Shown in pieces: positions 38,060-46,000 of a stretch of DNA of 64,000 bases. The notes under the pieces are model-generated. The model saw nothing but the letters and a program-made list of their open reading frames with translations. It made no database searches and had not been told where the DNA came from. Each line of letters opens with the position of its first letter. Within the stretch, counting starts at the first letter, position 1. The DNA comes from Psychrobacter sp. I-STPA10 (GTDB taxonomy: Bacteria > Pseudomonadota > Gammaproteobacteria > Pseudomonadales > Moraxellaceae): positions 1-64,000 of the forward strand of contig NZ_VFYU01000005.1 of NCBI RefSeq assembly GCF_021012795.1, written 5' to 3'. The translations under genes and the position numbers were made by a program.

Positions 38060-39226
38060 CTAAATACCTGCATCAGCTCTTAATAACTCGGCTCTATCGG
38101 TTTTTTCCCAAGTAAAGGCAGTATCACTACCTTGACGACCAAAGTGCCCATAAGTAGCCGTTTGTTGGTACATAGGCTGCAATAAGTTAAGCATACGAGT
38201 GATGCCATAAGGACGCAGGTCAAAATGCTGGCGAATCAGCTCAATGATGGCATCGGTACTGATTTTTCCTGTGCCAAACGTATTGACTGAAATAGAGGTG
38301 GGCTGAGCCACACCAATGGCGTAGCTTACTTGTACTTCACAACGGTCGGCAAGCCCTGCTGCGACGATGTTTTTGGCAACATAGCGTCCTGCATAAGCGG
38401 CACTGCGGTCAACTTTTGAGGGGTCTTTGCCACTAAATGCACCGCCACCATGACGTGCCATACCGCCATAGGTATCAACGATAATTTTGCGACCTGTTAA
38501 ACCTGCATCACCAACAGGACCACCGATGACAAACTTACCAGTAGGATTGATGTGATAGCGAGTATCGGCATGTAATAGATGCGCAGGGATAACCTGTTTG
38601 ATAATCTCTTCCATCACCGCTTCTTGCAAGTCTTTTTGTGAAATACTGGGGTCGTGTTGGGTAGATAAAACCACGGCATCAATGGCGGTTGGTTTATCAC
38701 CATCATATTTTAGTGTCACTTGGGCTTTGGCATCAGGGCGTAACCAAGGTAGATGTCCTGAGCGGCGCAGCTCAGATTGACGCTCCATCAAGCGATGCGC
38801 AAATTCAATTGGAGCAGGCATCAGCACTTCAGTTTCATTGCTGGCATAGCCAAACATTAAACCTTGGTCGCCAGCACCTTGGTCTTCTGGATTACTACGG
38901 TCAACCCCTTGGGCAATTTCGGGCGATTGCTTACCAATCATGTTAATTACCGCACAGGTTTCGCCATCAAATCCTAAGTCTGAATGCTGATAGCCAATGC
39001 CTTTAACCGTATCACGCACGATACGCTCAATATCAATATTGGCGGTGGTGGAGATTTCTCCTGCCAGCACCACAGCCCCTGTTTTTACTAAGGTTTCACA
39101 GGCGACACGGGCATGCAAGTCTTCACGCAAAATGGCATCGAGTAGGGCGTCGGAGATTTGGTCAGCCATTTTGTCAGGATGACCTTCGCTAACAGATTCG
39201 GAGGTAAACAGTTGGTAATCACGCAT
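38060..39226 (-). CDS. metK: S-adenosylmethionine synthase
   Basis: A 388-residue cytoplasmic enzyme that forms AdoMet from methionine and ATP. Signatures: '[20 protein letters not shown]' at the N-terminus, '[12 protein letters not shown]', '[18 protein letters not shown]' (P-loop-like) and '[15 protein letters not shown]'. Length and start ([11 protein letters not shown]) fit the family. The 147-bp upstream region shows no recognisable SAM riboswitch. Confidence 0.98.
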   Translation of the reverse strand: MRDYQLFTSESVSEGHPDKMADQISDALLDAILREDLHARVACETLVKTGAVVLAGEISTTANIDIERIVRDTVKGIGYQHSDLGFDGETCAVINMIGKQSPEIAQGVDRSNPEDQGAGDQGLMFGYASNETEVLMPAPIEFAHRLMERQSELRRSGHLPWLRPDAKAQVTLKYDGDKPTAIDAVVLSTQHDPSISQKDLQEAVMEEIIKQVIPAHLLHADTRYHINPTGKFVIGGPVGDAGLTGRKIIVDTYGGMARHGGGAFSGKDPSKVDRSAAYAGRYVAKNIVAAGLADRCEVQVSYAIGVAQPTSISVNTFGTGKISTDAIIELIRQHFDLRPYGITRMLNLLQPMYQQTATYGHFGRQGSDTAFTWEKTDRAELLRADAGI

Positions 39227-39373
39227 AAGGTAAGTCGCTTAATTGGTTAATTTTAATGGTTATTTTAATACGAGCGGGATATAAGAAAGTCATCAACCAT
39301 CGTAATATTTTATAAGAAAAACTGCCCTATTTTACTCTGAATTGTCAAAAAACGCTAATGAAAGTCATTCATA

Positions 39374-39970
39374 TCATAATCGGCAAAACTCATCTTGAGT
39401 ACTGACTTTATGCCAGCGATATTCAATGTCATGGGCAATTTGCCGAGCAACCTCAATGCCATGTCTATCAGCAATAAATCCCAGTGCCATATCCATACCT
39501 GCGCTGACCCCCGATGAGGTATAAAATTTGCCATCAACCACCCAGCGAGCTTGAGCAACCCAGTTTACTTGCGATGATTGGCTGATGACCCATTGCCAAG
39601 CGCGTTTGTTTGAGGTGGCTTGTATATCATCTAATAGCCCTGCTTTTGCCAACAACGCACTGCCAGTACAGACACTCAGTATCCAATCAGCAGAGGTAGC
39701 AAGATGGGTTAGGGCTTGTAAAAACTGTTTATCATTCACCAGTTGTCGTGTGCCTTGACCACCAATAACCAATAAAATATCGGTTGCACATTCTAATTGT
39801 TCAATGGTTGTGGTGGTTAAGGTAACGTTATGTTGGTTATGAATGATACCACCTGAGAGTGAGGCAAATTGGATACGATAATGCTCAGGCAAACTACCGA
39901 ACATCTCAATGACCCCATATAAATCGAGGGTTTCAAAATTATCAAAAACTAAAGCGGTGAGGGTTTGCAT
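39374..39970 (-). CDS. DJ-1/PfpI family protein
   Basis: A 198-residue single-domain protein of the class I glutamine amidotransferase-like superfamily: 'TALVFDNFETLDLYGVIEMFG' at the N-terminus, Glu in this strand, nucleophile elbow 'ILSVCTGSALLAKAGLLD' with the Cys, then 'SSGVSAGMDMALGFIAD' and 'EVARQIAHDIEYRW'. This pattern matches the sub-group related to isonitrile hydratase and to the N-terminal half of GATase-AraC regulators, but it lacks an HTH. The exact reaction is unknown. Confidence 0.88.
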   Translation of the reverse strand: MQTLTALVFDNFETLDLYGVIEMFGSLPEHYRIQFASLSGGIIHNQHNVTLTTTTIEQLECATDILLVIGGQGTRQLVNDKQFLQALTHLATSADWILSVCTGSALLAKAGLLDDIQATSNKRAWQWVISQSSQVNWVAQARWVVDGKFYTSSGVSAGMDMALGFIADRHGIEVARQIAHDIEYRWHKVSTQDEFCRL

Positions 39971-40018
39971 AGAGAATTTTATCCATAAAATTAAAGCTAA
40001 TGTCTAATGCTAACTAAG

Positions 40019-40179
40019 AACCTGTATTCACAACCCACAAAGGTGGCTTTTTGCCTAAAATAGACGTACTACGGCGTTAAATTTTGGGTTAAATAGAATG
40101 ACTATTCGCCCCAAAATTTGCCTTGTATTACGCAATTTTAGTCTAAAAATCCCCTGATTTTGGATTATGAATACAGGTT
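40019..40179. mobile_element. miniature inverted-repeat element (type B), 161 bp
   Basis: Terminal inverted repeats AACCTGTATTCACAACCCA (40019-40037) and the complement of AACCTGTATTCATAATCCA at 40161-40179 (17/19 match), flanked by a perfect 5-bp direct repeat CTAAG at 40014-40018 and 40180-40184. The interior is itself palindromic: TAAAAT..TAAATTTTGGG at about 40056-40088 pairs with CCCCAAAATTTG..ATTTTA at about 40109-40140. No coding frame. It ends 12 bp from the stop codon of the YoeB-like toxin gene. Confidence 0.72.
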
Positions 40180-40191
40180 CTAAGACAGATT

Positions 40192-40446
40192 TTAATAATG
40201 AAAGCGACATTGCACAATAATAATGTGTTCTTCTTGGACCTCATAAACTAAGCGGTGTTCTTGGTCAATACGTCTTGACCAGTAACCCGCCAACTCATGC
40301 TTTAAAGGCTCTGGCTTACCAATCCCTTCAAATGGTGTGCGTTTGATGGCTGTAATTAAGGTATTAATGCGTTTTAAATTTGCTTTGCTGTGTTTTTGCC
40401 AATATAAATAATCTTCCCACGCATCATCTGTCCATGATAGTAGCAT
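40192..40446 (-). CDS. yoeB: YoeB-family toxin (mRNA interferase)
   Basis: An 84-residue RelE-superfamily ribosome-dependent endoribonuclease. It begins 'MLLSWTDDAWEDYLYWQ', has 'LKRINTLITAIKRTPFEGIG', 'PEPLKHELAGYWSRRID' and ends in 'HRLVYEV...IVQCRFHY', with Glu/Arg/His/Tyr residues as in YoeB. It starts 16 bp after the antitoxin gene, the standard order. The downstream side is directly abutted by a miniature element. Confidence 0.93.
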   Translation of the reverse strand: MLLSWTDDAWEDYLYWQKHSKANLKRINTLITAIKRTPFEGIGKPEPLKHELAGYWSRRIDQEHRLVYEVQEEHIIIVQCRFHY

Positions 40447-40462
40447 TTGTTAGACCTCAGTA

Positions 40463-40723
40463 TTAGTCTTCAAGCTCAATTAATTCTCTAGAGGTTACTT
40501 TGGCTGACTTTGCATCACTAATGGAACGTCTTAAGCGCTTGGCGTTATTGGGATTGCTCAATAGATAAGCTGTTTCTTGATAAGCATTAAAATCTTGGAG
40601 GCTAATTAATACCATAGGTTCAGCATTTTGCCGAGTAATTATTAATGGATTACGGTCAGCCACCACTTTGTCAAAAGAGTGGGATAAGTTTTTGCGTAAT
40701 TCGGTGTAGCTAATAACGTCCAT
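40463..40723 (-). CDS. yefM: YefM/Phd-family antitoxin
   Basis: 86 residues from the ATG at 40723 (GGGGAG upstream); a GTG/ATG four codons earlier is possible. The N-terminal DNA-binding half reads 'MDVISYTELRKNLSHSFDKV' and 'PLIITRQNAEPMVLISLQDF'; the C-terminal half ('ETAYLLSNPNNAKRLRRSI') wraps the toxin. It represses its own operon together with YoeB and neutralises the toxin. A matching operator lies just upstream. Confidence 0.93.
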   Translation of the reverse strand: MDVISYTELRKNLSHSFDKVVADRNPLIITRQNAEPMVLISLQDFNAYQETAYLLSNPNNAKRLRRSISDAKSAKVTSRELIELED

Positions 40724-40748
40724 CGTACTCCCCATTGATAACGAATTT

Positions 40749-40766
40749 AGTACTTATTATTGTACA
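40749..40766 (-). promoter_or_regulatory. probable YefM operator
   Basis: AGTACT at 40749-40754 and TGTACA at 40761-40766 are palindromic cores with 12 bp between their centres, 26-43 bp upstream of yefM. In E. coli, YefM-YoeB binds a long and a short palindrome with TGTACA-type cores at that same spacing. Confidence 0.6.
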
Positions 40767-40795
40767 TTATTGGTGATATTTACAGTATTTTTTTT

Positions 40796-41491
40796 CTAAA
40801 CCTCCACAAACTCTGCCTTATCCTTAAACATACATTCTTCATACACAGGACACGCCCCACATTTTGGTGTGCGAGCTTGGCACGTATAACGCCCATGTAA
40901 TATCAAATAATGGTGAGCATCAAGGATAAATTCTTTTGGAATACGTTCAAGCAACTTTTTTTCTACCGCCAATACCGTTTTGCCTGTTGCCAACCCTGTG
41001 CGATTACTCACCCGAAAAATATGCGTATCCACCGCCATTGTCGGTTGCCCAAAGGCGGTATTGAGTACCACATTGGCGGTTTTACGTCCGACCCCTGCCA
41101 ATGCCTCAAGCTCTTTGCGAGTTTCGGGTACTTGGCTGTTATGCTTATCAATTAACATCTGACAAGTTTTGATGATATTTTTACCTTTGGCGTTATATAG
41201 CCCGATGGTTTTGATATATTCTTTTAAGCCGTCTTCACCCAATGCCAAAATACTCTCTGGGGTATTGGCAACAGGGAATAGTTTGCGAGTGGCAATATTG
41301 ACACTAACGTCAGTGGCTTGAGCAGAGAGTATTACTGCAATCAACAGCTCAAAAGTGCTGTTATATTCCAGTTCGGTGACAGGCTCGTCAATGGTATCTG
41401 CCAGCTTTTGAAAAAAAGGACGTACTTTGGCGTTTGCCATACGTCTTGATGGTGGGGTATCGGCGGTCTTGTGTTTAACGGCTTTACTCAT
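40796..41491 (-). CDS. nth: endonuclease III
   Basis: A 231-residue DNA glycosylase/AP lyase for oxidised pyrimidines in base excision repair. Helix-hairpin-helix 'LEALAGVGRKTANVVLN' with catalytic Lys, catalytic Asp in 'MAVDTHIFRVSNR', and the C-terminal 4Fe-4S motif C-x6-C-x2-C-x5-C ('CQARTPKCGACPVYEEC'). A ~20-residue basic extension precedes the usual start. It lies about 100 bp downstream of the RnfB-type gene, a common pairing. Confidence 0.97.
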   Translation of the reverse strand: MSKAVKHKTADTPPSRRMANAKVRPFFQKLADTIDEPVTELEYNSTFELLIAVILSAQATDVSVNIATRKLFPVANTPESILALGEDGLKEYIKTIGLYNAKGKNIIKTCQMLIDKHNSQVPETRKELEALAGVGRKTANVVLNTAFGQPTMAVDTHIFRVSNRTGLATGKTVLAVEKKLLERIPKEFILDAHHYLILHGRYTCQARTPKCGACPVYEECMFKDKAEFVEV

Positions 41492-41589
41492 AAGGATTGA
41501 TTCATACAGTTGAGTTGGCTAATTAAAGAGGGGTAATGGGTAGGGGTAGGAATAGTTTATCTAAAATTATCTGACGGTCTTACTTTTAC

Positions 41590-42546
41590 CTATCCCATTT
41601 CCCACATTGGTATGGAAGATTTTTCCACTTGTGCTAGCTGTGCTTGCAGTTGCTCAAGTTCGGCTTGTTTTTTGGGATTGGCTCGCACCGATAGCTGTTT
41701 TTGTAGCTTTTTGATTTTGGTGCGTAGTTTGGCTTGCTCGATGGTGTTTTTGGCTTGAGCCTCATCAATATCAATGCTTTGGTTAGTGGCGTTGTTAAGT
41801 TTGGCTTGTACCATACTAACCACAGGTTTAGTGTTGGCTTTGTCCTGCATTTGTTTGGCAACTCGATTTAGGTGAGTATGGTAACGACCGCGCAAATGGC
41901 TTTGTTCGGCTTGGCGTTGTGCCTCACTTGGTACGCGCTCAATCTCTACTAAGTCAATGCAGTCAACAGGGCAGGGGGGTAGGCACAGCTCACAGCCAGT
42001 ACATAGGTCAGTAAAAATGGTGTGCATGTGTTTGCCTGTACCGACAATGGCATCGACAGGGCAAGCAGGGATACATTTGGTACAGCCAATACAGTCATCT
42101 TCACGAATGATGGCTCGTACTTCGGTGGGACGTTGGGTATCTGGATTGGTCTGCCATTTAGAAGCAACGGCTTCAAGGTAAGAACGTCCTAATATATCGG
42201 CGATATGGTCACTAACAGGTTGCCCACCCGGGACGCATTTATTATGTGCTTCATTTTGCATGACAATGGCGGTGGCATAAGGCAGACAGCCATCAGGGTG
42301 GTCGCATAGTCCACATTGGGTTTGTGGTAGGCAAGCATCTATTTGGGCGATAAGTTGCTGTTTGTCTAAAGGGGCTTGCGATAATTGTAATTCATCAAAC
42401 AAAATAGGCAGATTTTGCAGACGAATTAAGCCTAGCGAGTGTTGCTCACGATACTTACTGTCAGCACCTTGTGTATTATTTGCGGTGCTTGTATGTGTAG
42501 GTAGGTTTAGGGTTGTGATGGTGTCTGTATCTGTGTTATTGGGCAT
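41590..42546 (-). CDS. rsxB: RnfB/RsxB-like iron-sulfur protein
   Basis: 318 residues. An N-terminal 4Fe-4S domain '[20 protein letters not shown]' (RnfB-type) is followed by two bacterial ferredoxin motifs, '[18 protein letters not shown]' and '[18 protein letters not shown]', then a Gln/Lys/Ala-rich helical tail of about 120 residues. The N-terminal membrane helix of classical RnfB is absent, and no other rnf genes are nearby, so this is a stand-alone paralog. It may supply electrons to Fe-S proteins such as the adjacent Nth or SoxR-type partners, which is inference. Confidence 0.85.
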   Translation of the reverse strand: MPNNTDTDTITTLNLPTHTSTANNTQGADSKYREQHSLGLIRLQNLPILFDELQLSQAPLDKQQLIAQIDACLPQTQCGLCDHPDGCLPYATAIVMQNEAHNKCVPGGQPVSDHIADILGRSYLEAVASKWQTNPDTQRPTEVRAIIREDDCIGCTKCIPACPVDAIVGTGKHMHTIFTDLCTGCELCLPPCPVDCIDLVEIERVPSEAQRQAEQSHLRGRYHTHLNRVAKQMQDKANTKPVVSMVQAKLNNATNQSIDIDEAQAKNTIEQAKLRTKIKKLQKQLSVRANPKKQAELEQLQAQLAQVEKSSIPMWEMG

Positions 42547-43091
42547 AACATAACTTTATATGATTTGGGTTCTGGCGTAGCGAGCTTAGAGTAAGGTGCA
42601 TGGCTAGAAATCGGATATTCTAACAGGATTTAGTAAAAAAATCCGCCTGAATTGATGTGTCAAAATTACCTATAGTCAATTTCACCACAAGGCAACCAAG
42701 TGAAGATAGTACAAGTAGTACATCGAGTGAGGTTAACACCGTGTTGAATTTATATTAGTTATAATATATTTACTATTTAATTATATTTACTAAAAACCAA
42801 GACTTTCTTTAGAAAGCATTGGGCTACTTGAGTATGTAACTTTTTTGTTATATAGGCTACTTAAGATTTATAAAAAATTACTAATATTTTTATGATGTTA
42901 TTTAATTTTACTAAAAATTTTCAATTATAAGGATAAACTTGTTTTTATTTCTGTGATATAACTAGATGTAAAATTTATTTGTTAAAATTAAGATAAAAGT
43001 TATCTATACAACCCATCTATAAATAGAATAGAAATTTTGTATCATTGTGTTTTGATATTTTTTTAATTTAACTACATAAGGAATTTGTATC
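42547..43091. other. 545-bp spacer before the giant lipoprotein gene
   Basis: A repeat-derived part (42684-42743, described separately) is followed by about 330 bp of very A/T-rich DNA (42745-43080), which likely holds the promoter of the divergently placed lipoprotein gene. TTATAAGGATAAACTTG near 42927 and ATAAGGAATTTGTATC directly before the start are visible; the latter is the ribosome site. Confidence 0.5.
42684..42743 (-). repeat. dispersed palindromic repeat, copy 1
   Basis: 60 bp that in reverse complement align without gaps to 62912-62971 with 48 of 60 positions identical, including ACTTGTACTATCT and TTGCCTTGTGGTG. The ends are loosely complementary (CACCACAAGG against CACCGTG). Non-coding and intergenic in both places. 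Confidence 0.6.
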
Positions 43092-46000
43092 ATGAATTGG
43101 CAGAATTTAAAGCCCCTTAGTATTGCCGTCAGCACGGCTATGGTATTAACAGCTTGTAGTGGTGGCTCTAGCCATCATGATAAGACTTCAGTAACAAATA
43201 CACCACCAACCAATGTTCAATTAAAAGAAGTAAGCTCACCATCTCAAGGAGAACTGAGGGTTAGTTGGCTAGCTGCGAAAGATAATAATACGTCACATAA
43301 ACAGTTACGTTATGAGTTACATGCAGGTGCTAATGCAGACTTTTTGCCCAATAAAAGTACGCAAATATATACAGGCAAAAATGTCACTTCTGCCAAAATA
43401 TCAGATAAGCTGCAAGCAGGCAAAAAATACTATATTAAACTGGTAGTGATAGATAAAGAGGGAGCAAGTACAGTCAGTGAGGGTATGCCTATTGTCATTA
43501 CCGATAACAAGAATAGTGAGACTAAAAACCATACAGACATCAAAGGCTCAATCGATAGCAAATTATTTGCTTATGGTGGCAAAATTAACCTTGCCAAAGC
43601 CAATACACCTGATACCAGCCTAGCCAGCATAAATAGCACTGATGGCAATTTTACCCTAAAAGATGTGGATATTAAGCCACAAGATTATTATCTACTCAGT
43701 ATTCAGCCCTTTGCTGAAAATAAAAAACCCTATATCGGCAACTTAAAACTACTCATCACAGGGCAAGAGCTAAAACAAGCTAAAAATATCAATATCAACT
43801 TATTAACCGACATGGCATATCGCTTTGCCATGCACAGCAAAAATCCTCAAAATAACCAGCAACTTAGCCAAGCACTCAATCAATTTGCCAAATTGGTCAC
43901 CCAAGACATTAACAACGACCAACAAGTCAATTATCAAGACCTATATAACTATCAAGACACTGCCAATAACAAATTAAAATTACTGGTCAACCAAAGCGAT
44001 TTGTATAACTATCTGTTACCACTGGTACTCAATAACGCAGATACAACCCAACTATTACAACAACAAATCGCCCTATTAAATCCTAAAATTACCCTAAAAA
44101 ATGGCAACTTCCAAGCCTTACCCGTTGCGAATCAAACCCTAAAATTAGACTTTATCCCTGATGGTTTAGAAGTTCGTTATCAGCTTAATAACAAGCCCAT
44201 TACAGGTGACACCTTATCTATTAATCAAGCAGACGCTTATACCATCGAAGCTAAGGTGTATCAAGGTGATACTCTGATTTATAGCACGGTGACTGATTTG
44301 GTCGCTTATCAGAGTCAGCCTGTCAAGCAACGCATTAGCACTGATAGCGATAATCATAGCCAAGTCATTAGCGTAGAAAGTGACGTTAGCAAGCATAACT
44401 TAGGTGGTCTAACCGTTGAAGTACCTGATGGCAACCCCACCACTGCTCAGCAAATCCAAGTCTCGGCAATGAAAGACGCTTATATCCCTACCAGACGGGA
44501 AATTGGTATCGCTAACCCCTTTGAGTTATCGCCTTCGGGAGCAAACTTTGACAAGCCTGTATTGGTCACTGTTCCTGTCAATCTTGACTATGTCAGCAAT
44601 ATTAATGACATTGTCGTCGCTCGGCAAAGTGAGAACGGCACGATTGATATTGTCCAGCCTGAATTTGTTGATATGCAAAAGGGGCTGGTCGGCTTTAAAA
44701 CCTCACACTTTACCCGTTTTCAGATTAAGTCAAAATATTGGTTTGGCTTGGGTGGGCATAGTCAAAATAGCCAAACTACCTTGGATACAGTGCGTAATTT
44801 AGACCCACGTTTTAAAAACTTATCAGACCAGCGTATCTTAGATATCTTAAATACGCCTGTTACTGATGAATTAGCAGTGTTTGACTTTTATCAAGACTTT
44901 GTCGTGAGCAAACAAAGCAAGCAGTTGATTGCCAATGGTCAATATATGGACGCATTAAAACTACGTAATCCCAATGCTGAAATTACCAATCAAGGACAAA
45001 AGCTATTTCGTGATTTAAACAGAACGTTAGAGATTGCCCAAAGTGTGACAAATATTACTAGTTCAGCAGGTAGTCTAGTAAAATATAAAAATAATGAAAT
45101 ATTTGAATTTACCAAAGATGGTGTTAAGCAAGTATTAGGTGACCTAACAAAATTATTGGGTATTCCTAATAGCCCCACTGATTTATTCTTTAAACCCTAT
45201 GAATATGTGCAAAAATCATTGAATAACTTATTTGGTGTACTTAACAACCAAAATGTTGGCTTTTATTATCGTGAAGGCAAAGCATTAGAAGATGTACTAA
45301 ATAATTTTGGTGCAGATAAAGAGCGTATGATTCATCTGATTGAGCAGATGAAAACTAAAAATGAGAATTTTCAAGAAGCATCAGCACAGCGAGAGCTTAT
45401 TAAATTGCTGTCTGCAAGCAATAAAACCCTAGAGGACAACCAAAACCCAAGAGTATCTGCTTATCTTAATATTAATGACAATAAAAAATTCACCAGTGGG
45501 CTAACCGAAACCATCAACTATAGTATAGATAGTGGTGGACTACCCAATATTGGGCAAGGAAAACAGCAAGTCACGGTACGCTTGCGTTTGGTCAATCGTA
45601 ACGACCCTAATACTATCGATAAATTTGGTAGAATATCGTTATCAAAACCGCTACTTGAACAGCAACAAACCATTACCCTAAATGCTGATGGGCAGTATCA
45701 AGGTAGCTTTAAAGTCACCATGCCGAGTACCAAAGACAAAATCGTACCCACGGTTCGGCTAACCGTTGCCAATGATGACGCACAAAGGGTAGATAATGCT
45801 GATAAATCCATCACCATCTACCCCAAAACTATCGTGAAAAAGCTTGATATTAGCCAGCAACCTAACGTCAGTTATCAAAAGTTATCCTTTAGACACCCCG
45901 AGAGAAATCCTGTCTGTTTTAACTTTAACTATCAGCTATATAACGATAAGCAAGAAAAAATCTTTGCCCAAAATGTCAGCTTTGACCCACACATCAACGG

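Noticed and set aside
39227-39373. Possible SAM riboswitch in front of metK
   Set aside because: No SAM-I-type or other known conserved core or terminator/antiterminator pair is visible in this A/T-rich stretch.
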